The notes beneath the pieces were generated by a model that saw only the letters and a program-made list of their open reading frames with translations, was not told the origin of the DNA and searched no databases. The translations under genes were made by a program, and so were the position numbers. Shown here piece by piece: positions 15,762 to 23,313 of a DNA stretch of 64,000 bases. How positions within the stretch are numbered: position 1 is the stretch's first letter; each line of letters begins with the position of its first letter. The stretch comes from Clostridiales bacterium (GTDB lineage: Bacteria; Bacillota; Clostridia; Oscillospirales; Oscillospiraceae), in NCBI GenBank assembly GCA_025757645.1, contig CP107216.1:805501-869500 (forward strand), given 5' to 3'.

Positions 15762-16415
15762 TCACGGCGCTTTCGGCCCTTCGTCGGGCTTGGACTGGGG
15801 TGCGTCCTCGCCGAGGACCTCGCCCGTCGTCTCGACGGCGGTGGCGTCGTCCACGAAGTCGTGCACGGCGGCCTTCACGTCCTTGACAAAGATGGCGGCA
15901 TACACGACGGTGCACAGGTTCTGCACGCCGTCGACGATGAGCGACACGCCCATCATGATCGTGAGCACCTGCTTGCCGTCAAAGGGGTTGAACACCAGCA
16001 GGATGCCCAGCACCAGGCACACGACCGTGCACACGAGCGTGACCCACCACGAGTGCGCGCCCATGCGCCGCGAATCGACGGCGACCTGCAGCTTAAAGAC
16101 GCTGTCGACGAGCACGAGCAGGCCGATCATGACCGAGAGGATGTCCGTCAGCGCCGGCGCGCGCCAGAGCATGAGCGCGCCGAGGATGATGCAGAACAGG
16201 CCGACTGCAAAGTCGAACCGGATGGCCACACCCTCGACCTCGCGGATGAAATAGAGCACGATCTTCATCACGCCGAACACGGCCATAGCCGCGCCGAGAA
16301 TGCGGCAGATCATGACCAGCGACGTCTCGGGGTTCACGACAAGATAGATGCCGAGCAGCAGGAACATCGCGCTGAGCACGACGTAGCTCCACTTGATGCG
16401 CTTGAATACCTTCAT
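15762..16415 (-). CDS. DUF308 (HdeD-like) membrane protein
   Basis: A 217-residue protein with six predicted membrane segments arranged as repeated pairs, matching the DUF308/HdeD pattern (MFLLLGIYLVVNP, LFCIILGALMLWRAP, LVLGILLVFNP, each ending in an Asn-Pro or Ala-Pro turn). An acidic soluble tail of about 40 residues follows. HdeD of E. coli is linked to acid resistance, but the molecular role of the family is unclear. GTAAGGAGG precedes the ATG. It starts 11 nt after the LUD gene and is in the same operon. Confidence 0.82.
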   Translation of the reverse strand: MKVFKRIKWSYVVLSAMFLLLGIYLVVNPETSLVMICRILGAAMAVFGVMKIVLYFIREVEGVAIRFDFAVGLFCIILGALMLWRAPALTDILSVMIGLLVLVDSVFKLQVAVDSRRMGAHSWWVTLVCTVVCLVLGILLVFNPFDGKQVLTIMMGVSLIVDGVQNLCTVVYAAIFVKDVKAAVHDFVDDATAVETTGEVLGEDAPQSKPDEGPKAP

Positions 16416-16426
16416 GCCTTTCCTCC

Positions 16427-17023
16427 TTACAGGCCGAGCGGCTCGTCGATGAGCACGACCTCGACCTTGGCCATGTCCATCATCTGTCCCCAGAGCACGA
16501 GCAGCGCGTTGCAGCCGCGGCTCTTGCTGCGGCAGTCGAGGCAGCGGCCGGCTGTGTGGCACGGCTGGTCGCCGTCAAAGCGCTGCATGTTCTGCACGGC
16601 GGCGGTGTTGCGCGCGCGCGACAGGGCACTGTCAAAGTCCGGGCAGATCTTGTTCGTGCCCGCGACGATGTACACCGTCTTGCCGATGCCGTAGACCATG
16701 GCGGCAAGACGGTTGCCGCGGCCGTCGATGTTGAGGATCTGGCCGTCTTCCGTAATGGCGTTGGCGCTGCTGAGGTACACGGGCGCGGTCAGCGCGTGGT
16801 CGAGCGTGTCAAAGCCCGGCGTGCGCCAGTGCCACCAGACGGTGTTGTGCTTGGTGAGCCGGTCGTACAGGCCGATCTGGTCGATGGTCTTGCTGCCGCC
16901 GATGCCGACGGTCGTGCCGTCGATCGCGCCGTCGAGATAGTCCGCCGCCTCGCGCCCGGTGGCGAAGTGCTGCACGGCGAAGCCGCGGCCGGTCAGCGCA
17001 CGGATGGTTTTTTCGATGTCCAT
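16427..17023 (-). CDS. LUD-domain (LutC-like/DUF162) protein
   Basis: A 198-residue LUD-domain protein. Family features are the early VGIGGSKTIDQIGLYDRL block, the ALTAPVYLSSANAITEDGQILNIDGRGNR core and VYIVAGTNKI. A cysteine-rich C-terminal segment (CHTAGRCLDCRSKSRGCN) could bind a metal or cluster. LutC-type proteins work in lactate oxidation with LutA and LutB, but stand-alone members such as this have no known role. The ATG at 17023 lies 8 nt behind GGAGG; an earlier ATG overlaps that site. First gene of a two-gene operon with the DUF308 gene. Confidence 0.82.
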   Translation of the reverse strand: MDIEKTIRALTGRGFAVQHFATGREAADYLDGAIDGTTVGIGGSKTIDQIGLYDRLTKHNTVWWHWRTPGFDTLDHALTAPVYLSSANAITEDGQILNIDGRGNRLAAMVYGIGKTVYIVAGTNKICPDFDSALSRARNTAAVQNMQRFDGDQPCHTAGRCLDCRSKSRGCNALLVLWGQMMDMAKVEVVLIDEPLGL

Positions 17024-17057
17024 GGGACATGCCTCCATTTTGATATATTCTGCCCTT

Positions 17058-17086
17058 ATCCTACCATTGTCATTCGCCGCTGTCAA
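17058..17086 (-). promoter_or_regulatory. Promoter of the LUD-DUF308 operon
   Basis: Minus strand: consensus TTGACA, 17-nt spacer, TAGGAT. Confidence 0.75.
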
Positions 17087-17098
17087 TTTCCTTTGCGG

Positions 17099-17127
17099 TT
17101 GAATCCGGCGGCGCGCTTTGCTATAAT
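17099..17127 (+). promoter_or_regulatory. Promoter of the PAP2 gene
   Basis: TTGAAT, 17-nt spacer, perfect TATAAT, 34 nt before the ATG; divergent from the LUD promoter. Confidence 0.85.
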
Positions 17128-17161
17128 GGCGGCAGACAGACACAGAGGGGAGAAACGTTTC

Positions 17162-18103
17162 ATGCAGTTACTTTATGCACTGGCCAAGCTGCGCACACCG
17201 TTTTTGGACACGGTGCTCGGCGCGCTCACCAACTGCGGCGGCGAGATCGTGTTCATGGCCGTCGCCATCATCGTGTTCTGGTGCGTGAGCAAGTCCTGCG
17301 GGTACTATATGCTCACGGTCGGCTTCGTCGGCACGATCGTCAACCAGCTTCTCAAGCTGGTGTTCCGCATCCCGCGCCCGTGGGTGAAAAACCCGAATTT
17401 CCAGATCGTCGAGAGCGCCCGGGCCGAGGCCACCGGCTACTCGTTCCCGAGCGGGCACACGCAGAATGTCTTCGCCTCCTTCGGCTGCCTCGGCCGCTGG
17501 ACGAAGCGGACGTGGCTGCGCGTGGTCTGCGCCGCCGTGATCGTGCTCACGGCGTTCTCGCGCATGTACCTCGGCGTGCACACGCCGCTGGATGTCGGCG
17601 TGTCGTTCGGCCTCGGGCTTGTGCTGGTGTTTGCGCTCTACCCGCTCTTTCGGGACATTGACAGCCACCCGAACCGGCTTTACTGGCTTTTCGGCGTCAT
17701 GGCCGTGCTGGGCCTTGCGTATCTGCTCTTTGCCGAGCTCTGGCCGTTTCCCGCGGACGTGGACGCCGCCAACCTTGCCTCCGGCCGCAAGAACGCCTAC
17801 ACGCTGCTCGGCGCGGTGCTGGGCATGACGTTTTCCTACTGGCTCGACCGGCGGTACGTGCACTTTGACGTGCGCGCCGTCTGGTGGGCGCAGGTGCTCA
17901 AGGCCGTGCTCGGCCTCGCCATCACGATCGGCCTGCGCACCGTGCTCAAAGCGCCGCTGCTCGCGCTGTGCGGCGGGCACAATATTGCCAATCTCATCCG
18001 CTATGCGCTCATGGTCATTTTTGCCGCCGGCATCTGGCCGATGACCTTTGGCTGGTTCGGCCGCCTCGGGCGGAACAAACCTGTGCCCGGCACGTCAGAT
18101 TGA
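17162..18103 (+). CDS. PAP2-family membrane phosphatase
   Basis: A 313-residue protein with about eight membrane segments carrying the three-part PAP2 phosphatase motif: KLVFRIPRPW (KxxxxxxRP, near residue 64), the PSGH block in GYSFPSGHTQNVFA (about 97) and SRMYLGVHTPLDV (SRxxxxxHxxxD, about 138). Catalytic histidines in motifs 2 and 3 are present, so it should be active. Likely substrates are undecaprenyl pyrophosphate or lipid phosphates at the outer face of the membrane. GGGGAG sits 9 nt before the ATG. Monocistronic, between two strong promoters; I see no terminator before the next gene. Confidence 0.88.
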   Translation: MQLLYALAKLRTPFLDTVLGALTNCGGEIVFMAVAIIVFWCVSKSCGYYMLTVGFVGTIVNQLLKLVFRIPRPWVKNPNFQIVESARAEATGYSFPSGHTQNVFASFGCLGRWTKRTWLRVVCAAVIVLTAFSRMYLGVHTPLDVGVSFGLGLVLVFALYPLFRDIDSHPNRLYWLFGVMAVLGLAYLLFAELWPFPADVDAANLASGRKNAYTLLGAVLGMTFSYWLDRRYVHFDVRAVWWAQVLKAVLGLAITIGLRTVLKAPLLALCGGHNIANLIRYALMVIFAAGIWPMTFGWFGRLGRNKPVPGTSD

Positions 18104-18104
18104 A

Positions 18105-18133
18105 TTGACTTGTCGTCATAAGTGTGTTACTAT
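18105..18133 (+). promoter_or_regulatory. Promoter of the pseudokinase-lectin gene
   Basis: TTGACT, 17-nt spacer, TACTAT. Just downstream, TTATGTAAAC (18142-18151) matches the motif arrayed at 47622-47953. Confidence 0.75.
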
Positions 18134-18184
18134 TTATAAAGTTATGTAAACATGCCAACACGGACATAAAGAGGTGCGTATCAC

Positions 18185-19888
18185 ATGGACAAACACGCAT
18201 TGGATCCTGCCTGCCTGCTCGGTGATCGGCTGCAGACGCTCTCGCGCGCGGAGCTGACCGCGCTGGCCGAGGCGCTGTGCCGCATCCTGGCGGAGCGCGG
18301 GACATATCACGGCGGCATCCGCCCGGACAACATCAGCCGCGCCGCAGACGGCACGGTCGGTCTTGGCGCGCCCGCCCGCACGGACACGAAGGACTGGACG
18401 ACCGAGGAGCTGGAGTTCATGGCGCCCGAGGTGTTCTGGAGCGGCACGCTCGACGCCTCGGCCGATGTGTATTCGCTCGGCCTGCTGCTGTATGCGGGCG
18501 TGTCGGGCGGCCGTCTGCCGTTTTACCCGGACGACCGTGCGCCGCTGCCTGAGGACCAGACCGACGCGCTGCGCCGCCGCATGAACGGTGAGGCGCTGCC
18601 CCCGGCGCGCAAGGCCGGGCGCGGCCTGCAGGAGATCATCGCGCGCGCCACGCAGTGCAAGCCGGACGACCGCTACGCCACGCCGGCGGAGCTGTGCGCC
18701 GCGCTCGAGCAGTATGACGCCGAACAGCGCCGCAGTGTGCCGACCGCGCAGGAGATGTTCAACAAGCCCGAGCAGGAGCTCAGCGAGGTCGAGCGCATGA
18801 TGCTCGACATCCTCGCCGAGGAGGCCGCCGCGCCTGTGCCGGAGGCTGAGCCGGAGATCGCGGCCGAGCCCGAAGCGGAAGCTGAGTCTGAGCTGAAGTT
18901 TGAGCTGAAGACCGAGGCGGAGGAAGCCCCGGTCATTGAGCCGGAGGCCGAACTCGAGTCGGAAGCAAAGCCAGAGGAAACCCCGGCTGCCGAACCGGAA
19001 GCAAAGCCAGAGGAAACCCCGGCTGCCGAACCGGAAGCAAAGCCGGAGGAAACCCCGGCTGCCGAACCGGAAGCAAAGCCCGAGGAAGCCCCGGTCACCG
19101 AGCCGAAACCGCAGCCCGAGCGCAAGCCCGAACCGCAGCCGCTGCCGAATAAATTCCGCCCCGAGAAGCGGCCCGTCCAGCCGGAGACCCCGGCGAAGCC
19201 GAAGTCGGAAAAGAAGCCGGAAAAGCCGCCTGTGAAAAAGCCGGAGGCCTACCGTCCCGCCCCGTCCAAGCCGAAAAAGCAGCCGTCGGCCGAGCAGCGC
19301 CAGTCGCACAAGGCGGGCATCCTGCTGACCGTGCTCATCATCTGCGCGGCCGTGCTGGCCGTGCTGCTGCTGCGCTCGCTCGGCGTGTTCGGCACGCCCG
19401 CCACGGCGGAGGCCACCCCGACGCCGACCGTCCCCGTCGAGACCGTCGTCCCGACCGAGACGCCCACGCCCACCCCGACGCCGAAGCCGGAGCCAACATA
19501 TGAAGTCGTCACGGCGGACGTCTCCTGGGCCGACGCCGAAGCGGCGGCCGAGGCCAAGGGCGGCCACCTCGTTGTGATCGACAGCGCCGAGAAGTGGACG
19601 CGCGTCGCCCAGCTGGCCGACGAGTCCGGCCTGACCTATGTCTGGATCGGCCTGCACCGTACCGACAGCGGCGAGCTCGCCTGGGTCAAGGACAACGTTG
19701 ACCCGGTCTATAACTGGGCGTCCGGCGAACCGTCCGTGCACGATACCAACGGCGCCGCCGAGGATTACGTGCTCATCACGAGAACGTCCAGCGGCTGGTA
19801 TTATAACGACTGCATCGGCGATCCCGCCGGCCGTTACCCGCAGTTCTACAGCGGAAAGATCGGCTATATCATCGAGATCGACCCGTAA
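18185..19888 (+). CDS. Pseudokinase - membrane anchor - C-type lectin-like protein
   Basis: A 567-residue multidomain protein. Residues 1-175 look like only the C-lobe of a Ser/Thr kinase: HGGIRPDNI (42-50) stands where HRDxKxxN belongs, with the catalytic Asp replaced by Gly. There is no DFG, but FMAPEVF (78-84), DVYSLGLLLY (94-103) and the late DDRYATPAEL are kept. There is no N-lobe, lysine or P-loop, so catalysis is very unlikely. An acidic Glu/Pro-rich linker (about 200-310) contains a 12-residue tandem repeat, followed by a Lys/Pro region, one membrane segment (378-397), a Thr/Pro stalk and a C-terminal C-type-lectin-like fold (438-567). That fold has SWADAEAAAEAKGGHLVVI, VWIGL and WYYND motifs and lies outside the cell. 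Probably a transmembrane receptor or scaffold; ligand and partner are unknown. The ATG follows AGAGGTG by about 9 nt. Confidence 0.75.
   Translation: MDKHALDPACLLGDRLQTLSRAELTALAEALCRILAERGTYHGGIRPDNISRAADGTVGLGAPARTDTKDWTTEELEFMAPEVFWSGTLDASADVYSLGLLLYAGVSGGRLPFYPDDRAPLPEDQTDALRRRMNGEALPPARKAGRGLQEIIARATQCKPDDRYATPAELCAALEQYDAEQRRSVPTAQEMFNKPEQELSEVERMMLDILAEEAAAPVPEAEPEIAAEPEAEAESELKFELKTEAEEAPVIEPEAELESEAKPEETPAAEPEAKPEETPAAEPEAKPEETPAAEPEAKPEEAPVTEPKPQPERKPEPQPLPNKFRPEKRPVQPETPAKPKSEKKPEKPPVKKPEAYRPAPSKPKKQPSAEQRQSHKAGILLTVLIICAAVLAVLLLRSLGVFGTPATAEATPTPTVPVETVVPTETPTPTPTPKPEPTYEVVTADVSWADAEAAAEAKGGHLVVIDSAEKWTRVAQLADESGLTYVWIGLHRTDSGELAWVKDNVDPVYNWASGEPSVHDTNGAAEDYVLITRTSSGWYYNDCIGDPAGRYPQFYSGKIGYIIEIDP
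18965..19108 (+). repeat. 36-bp in-frame tandem repeat (four units)
   Basis: Three almost identical 36-bp units and a diverged fourth encode AKPEETPAAEPE three times and then AKPEEAPVTEPK. The near-identity at DNA level suggests recent slippage and possible length variation between strains. Confidence 0.85.
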
Positions 19889-19900
19889 AATGTGCAAAAA

Positions 19901-19936
19901 GCTCCCCGGCCATCCGGCCGGGGAGCAATTTTTTTG
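19901..19936. terminator. Bidirectional terminator between lectin fusion and TM2 gene
   Basis: An 11-bp perfect stem GCTCCCCGGCC / GGCCGGGGAGC with T-runs on both strands. Confidence 0.92.
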
Positions 19937-19944
19937 CGCAGCGT

Positions 19945-20262
19945 TCAGGTCTGCCAGTCGGTGACTGGTTTGCCGTCGCTGTCGGTGAACGTGCCGCAGG
20001 CAATCATGATCAGGTCGACCAGCGCGCCGATACCGAAGCAGCCGGCCGTGAGCAGCCAGAGCACGCCCGTGCCGATCTTGCCGACGTAGAACCGGTGGAT
20101 GCCGAGTCCGCCGACGAAGATGCACAGCAGCAGCGCGATCAGGCGCGATTTCGGGCTGGCGTTCGGGTCAACGGTTTTTGTCGGTGCCACGGCGCAGCCG
20201 CACTTTGGGCAGACGACGGCCTCGTCGACCAGCTGCGCGCCGCAATGAGCGCAGTATTTCAT
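19945..20262 (-). CDS. Zinc-ribbon TM2-domain protein
   Basis: A 105-residue protein. It opens with a two-knuckle zinc ribbon (CAHCG ... CPKCG, residues 4-22), followed by a TM2 domain of two membrane segments (ALLLCIFVGGLGIHRFYVGKIG, then LWLLTAGCFGIGALVDLIMI) with the family GxxGxHRFYxG turn and D in the second helix. TM2 proteins have no firmly known bacterial role. It has its own promoter with a consensus -35 and an operator-like repeat between promoter and start (20298-20335), so expression is probably switched. Confidence 0.88.
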   Translation of the reverse strand: MKYCAHCGAQLVDEAVVCPKCGCAVAPTKTVDPNASPKSRLIALLLCIFVGGLGIHRFYVGKIGTGVLWLLTAGCFGIGALVDLIMIACGTFTDSDGKPVTDWQT

Positions 20263-20297
20263 GGTGTTTCCCCTCCTTCGCTGCCGCCGCAGCGGCC

Positions 20298-20335
20298 GCG
20301 ATACTTGTCACATGGCGGCGATACCTGTCATGTGA
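20298..20335. promoter_or_regulatory. Putative operator upstream of the TM2 gene
   Basis: GCGATACYTGTCA occurs twice exactly 20 bp apart (20298-20310, 20318-20330), and TCACATG/CATGTGA form an inverted pair (20308-20314, 20329-20335). It lies just downstream of the -10, a typical repressor position. Confidence 0.55.
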
Positions 20336-20342
20336 TAAAATC

Positions 20343-20371
20343 AGTGTAGCATTCCGCCGGTGGCTTGTCAA
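20343..20371 (-). promoter_or_regulatory. Promoter of the TM2 gene
   Basis: Minus strand: consensus TTGACA, 17-nt spacer, TACACT. Confidence 0.8.
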
Positions 20372-20411
20372 TTCCGGCGCAGCGCTCGCAGCCGAAATTT
20401 GCCGCCTGCGG

Positions 20412-20449
20412 TCAAAAAACCGCCCCGGGAGCATCTGCTCCCGGGGCGG
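20412..20449 (-). terminator. Terminator of the restriction-modification operon
   Basis: A 14-bp perfect stem CCGCCCCGGGAGCA / TGCTCCCGGGGCGG followed on the minus strand by TTTTTTG. Confidence 0.9.
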
Positions 20450-20468
20450 TGGTGGATGATTTTAAATT

Positions 20469-21200
20469 TTATCTTCTGACCTTATATGTATCGGCAATAT
20501 CGTCCCAACGGGGGATGGTTAATTTCTTTCCGTAAAAGGTCTCGTAACTTGCGAGAAATTCTCTTTTCCAGCTTGCAGAATGGATGCGGGTGTCAGGATT
20601 CTGCCATACAGTCTGCTCAACAGCGGACAGAAAATCTTCCAGACTACGGAACATTACAAAATCTCTCGGATTGGCACTATACCAAGTTCCGGGGCGAATT
20701 TTGTGAACGACATTGTTTTTCACTTGCAGGTTGAGAGGCCAGTTTTCCATTCGTCTTGTAATTTCCCAAACCTTTTTCAGCCATACATCTTTGATGGTTA
20801 CAATACCATTTTCATCCATATCATAGCCGAAAATAAGATAATCGGCGTGAAGCATATAAGGATGTTCGACAATCTCCTTTTGGTATGCTCTGAAATCAGC
20901 AATATCAAATCCCGGACTTGCAGAGCGGTTGAATGCCTTAACTTCCAGAAGGTTCTGTGTTAAATCGTCTGGGTTGAGAAAGAAGTCAGGTGGCATCTGA
21001 GTGTTTTCACTTGGCGCGTATTCAATATGGTTCTTATCTAACCAGCCTTGTACCCATTCTTGAATAATGTTGCCTACAACATCTTTTTGCTTTACAGTGA
21101 TATTGACATCCCCAAAATCGAAGGTGATTCTCCCTTCGATTTCAAGAATGCGGTCATCGTTTATCAGCTTGTCATATACTTGTTGCGCAGATAATCTCAT
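20469..21200 (-). CDS. Type II restriction endonuclease, NgoBV-like
   Basis: A 243-residue soluble protein directly downstream of, and overlapping by 4 nt, a cytosine-5 DNA methyltransferase, so it is almost certainly the partner nuclease. Sequence features (LSAQQVYDKLINDDRILEIEG start, PPDFFLNP and LEVKAFNRSASPGFDIADF) fit the NgoBV restriction endonuclease family. D in PDFFL and the E-x-K of LLEVKAF (about residues 70-90) form a plausible PD-(D/E)xK active site. NgoBV recognises GGNNCC, but the specificity here is inferred only from family resemblance. Codon and base use are clearly AT-richer than the surroundings. Confidence 0.75.
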   Translation of the reverse strand: MRLSAQQVYDKLINDDRILEIEGRITFDFGDVNITVKQKDVVGNIIQEWVQGWLDKNHIEYAPSENTQMPPDFFLNPDDLTQNLLEVKAFNRSASPGFDIADFRAYQKEIVEHPYMLHADYLIFGYDMDENGIVTIKDVWLKKVWEITRRMENWPLNLQVKNNVVHKIRPGTWYSANPRDFVMFRSLEDFLSAVEQTVWQNPDTRIHSASWKREFLASYETFYGKKLTIPRWDDIADTYKVRR

Positions 21201-22486
21201 TTCCCGTAGTCCTCCTCGTATATATCAAGAACGCGACCTGCAACTGCCTTAATAACTGGAACAACAACAGTATTTCCCAAAAGATCATAACCATTTTCGA
21301 TGGTTGTATCGAATTTATAATCATCCGGATAGCCAAACAGTCTCAACCCCTCTCGGAGCGTCAACTGTCTAATTCCGTCTCCGTCAGGTACAAACAAGTG
21401 CTGCATATCCATTGCAACAAGTGTCGGTGCAATGCCGTGCGGGTCAAGCACTTTTGAAACTTCAAAGGACATTTTTCCAGCGACAATGTTATAGCCAAGG
21501 GGCAAAGAAGTGTCCTGCTCTCGTCTGTTGCCCACCTTCTTTTTTGGATGCTCTTTACGAATATATTTTAGTTTTACAAGGTGTTCAAGCATTTCTTCAA
21601 GTTCCGGAACATCATAAAACGTTCTAATTTGATCGATTGTCAACGGCATACCGTCCATCCAGTCGATGCCGAATTCTTCCGCCCACTTTTTCTTTCTCCG
21701 TTCCTTCAGCATGCGGTTAAGAAGGTCTTTTTCTTGCTGAGTGGTAACTCCTTTATAATCAATATCCCAGCTATGAATATTGTTTTCTCCGCCTCTTTTA
21801 TCCTTGATTGCCTTGCCGTACAGTTCATTCACGGTGTAATGAGATAGCAGCAGTTTGACAAATTTGCTCTCGGATGTGGGCAAACCGTTTTCAAGAACAT
21901 CGGACAGTGTGGAATGTACCGGCTTGAATTTACTCAATGCAGGAGCGGACTTTTTTGTTCCTACGATGTAAATTCTCTTGCGGTCTTGCGGAACACCAAA
22001 TTCTTTTGCATTGAGGACTTTCCACGAAACGTGATAGCCTAGTGCGTCCAGATGCTCAAGAATCGTTTTCAGCGTTTTACCTATCTTGTCGTGGGGGTTC
22101 TCTCGATCGTGATTTACAAGCCCTTCTACATTTTCTAAAACAAAACCGTATGGGCTTTTTTCTGCCAGAATTCGCTCAACATCAAAGAAGAGCGTCCCTC
22201 TGGTATCTTGAAATCCAAGCCTTTTCCCGGCGGCGGAGAATGCCTGACAAGGAAAGCCGGCGAGAAGGAAATCGAAAGCGGGAATATCTTTTGCACCCAC
22301 CTTTGTGATATCTCCGGTAATGGTTTCAGATGGATGGTTTTGCGCCAGAACATCTACAGCATACGGTTTTATCTCGGAAGTGAATACACATTCCGATTTG
22401 TACCCTTTTTCTGCACAGGCGAGTTCAAAACCCTTTCTGATACCGCCAATGCCAGCAAAAAGGTCAATGAATTTAATCGTATGCAT
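21197..22486 (-). CDS. DNA (cytosine-5-)-methyltransferase of a type II R-M system
   Basis: A 429-residue m5C methylase with motifs in canonical order: I (FIDLFAGIGGIRKGFE), IV with the catalytic Cys (LAGFPCQAFSAAG), VI (FVLENVEGLV), VIII (QDRKRIYIVG), a long target-recognition region of about 170 residues, then IX-X (LTLREGLRLFGYPDDY and YDLLGNTVVVPVI). It modifies host DNA to protect it from the following nuclease. The ATG at 22486 has AGGAGG 10 nt upstream; a longer frame runs into the promoter. The methylase comes first, giving protection before nuclease is made; no controller gene is present. Confidence 0.92.
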   Translation of the reverse strand: MHTIKFIDLFAGIGGIRKGFELACAEKGYKSECVFTSEIKPYAVDVLAQNHPSETITGDITKVGAKDIPAFDFLLAGFPCQAFSAAGKRLGFQDTRGTLFFDVERILAEKSPYGFVLENVEGLVNHDRENPHDKIGKTLKTILEHLDALGYHVSWKVLNAKEFGVPQDRKRIYIVGTKKSAPALSKFKPVHSTLSDVLENGLPTSESKFVKLLLSHYTVNELYGKAIKDKRGGENNIHSWDIDYKGVTTQQEKDLLNRMLKERRKKKWAEEFGIDWMDGMPLTIDQIRTFYDVPELEEMLEHLVKLKYIRKEHPKKKVGNRREQDTSLPLGYNIVAGKMSFEVSKVLDPHGIAPTLVAMDMQHLFVPDGDGIRQLTLREGLRLFGYPDDYKFDTTIENGYDLLGNTVVVPVIKAVAGRVLDIYEEDYGK

Positions 22487-22522
22487 TGCTATCTTCCTCC
22501 TGAAGATAATGATTGACAATAT

Positions 22523-22551
22523 ATTTTGCCATAAAACGACCGCTTTTTCAA
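22523..22551 (-). promoter_or_regulatory. Promoter of the R-M operon
   Basis: Minus strand: TTGAAA, 17-nt spacer, CAAAAT, 36 nt before the methylase ATG. Confidence 0.6.
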
Positions 22552-22638
22552 GCAGTCAGAACGAAAAACGGCATAGCGGAAAGCGCAAATTGTTTCATTC
22601 TGTTTTTGCTATAAGAATAAGCGAAACGAGATTGTCAA

Positions 22639-22678
22639 ATATTGAAAAGAGTGGTCCGGCAGAAGCCGGACCACTCTT
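22639..22678 (-). terminator. Terminator of the perR-rubrerythrin unit
   Basis: A 14-bp perfect stem AAGAGTGGTCCGGC / GCCGGACCACTCTT with a TTCAATATTTG tail on the minus strand. Confidence 0.85.
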
Positions 22679-22700
22679 AAATTTACAAATGCAAGGTTTC

Positions 22701-23270
22701 TTACTCGCCGAAGTAGCGCTTGAGCAGACCCTCGAAGGCCTTGCCGTGGCGGGCTTCGTCGCGGGCCATCTCGTGCACGGTGTCATGGATCGCGTCGAGA
22801 TTGTACTGCTTGGCCAGCTTCGCGAGCTGGAACTTGCCGTCGGTCGCGCCGTTCTCGGCGTCGACGCGCATCTCGAGGTTCTTCTTCGTGCTGTCGGTGA
22901 TGACCTCGCCGAGGAGCTCGGCGAACTTCGCGGCGTGCTCGGCTTCCTCGTGGGCGGCCTTCTCCCAGTACAGGCCGATCTCCGGGTAGCCCTCGCGGTG
23001 CGCCACGCGCGCCATGGCCAGATACATACCGACCTCGGAGCACTCGCCCTCGAAGTTGGCTCTCAGGCCGTCGATGATCTCCTTCTGCACGTCGGCCGGA
23101 ACGTCCGCGCCGAACGCCTTGCCCACGCCGACGACGTGCTCGGCAGCCCAGGACTTCTCAGCCTTCTGCTCGATGAACTTGGAGCCGTCAACATGGCACA
23201 CCGGGCACTCGACCGGCGGCTGCTCGCCTTCGTAAACGTAACCACAGACACTGCAAACCCATTTTTTCAT
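22701..23270 (-). CDS. Rubrerythrin (reverse type, N-terminal rubredoxin)
   Basis: A 189-residue peroxide-detoxifying protein. A rubredoxin-like iron site comes first (CSVCGYVYEG and CPVCHVDGSKF, residues 6-35), then a four-helix diiron domain with Glu/His ligands in EGECSEVGMY, EEAEHAAKFAE and DEARHGKAFE. This domain order is that of reverse rubrerythrins of Clostridia, which reduce hydrogen peroxide (and oxygen) with electrons from NADH or rubredoxin in the cytoplasm. GGAGG lies 9 nt before ATG 23270. It starts 43 nt after a PerR-type gene on the same strand with no promoter visible in between, so joint peroxide control is likely. Confidence 0.93.
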   Translation of the reverse strand: MKKWVCSVCGYVYEGEQPPVECPVCHVDGSKFIEQKAEKSWAAEHVVGVGKAFGADVPADVQKEIIDGLRANFEGECSEVGMYLAMARVAHREGYPEIGLYWEKAAHEEAEHAAKFAELLGEVITDSTKKNLEMRVDAENGATDGKFQLAKLAKQYNLDAIHDTVHEMARDEARHGKAFEGLLKRYFGE

Positions 23271-23313
23271 AGTCAAATTCCTCCTGATGTTTTGATTTCG
23301 ATCGTTGGTTGTT

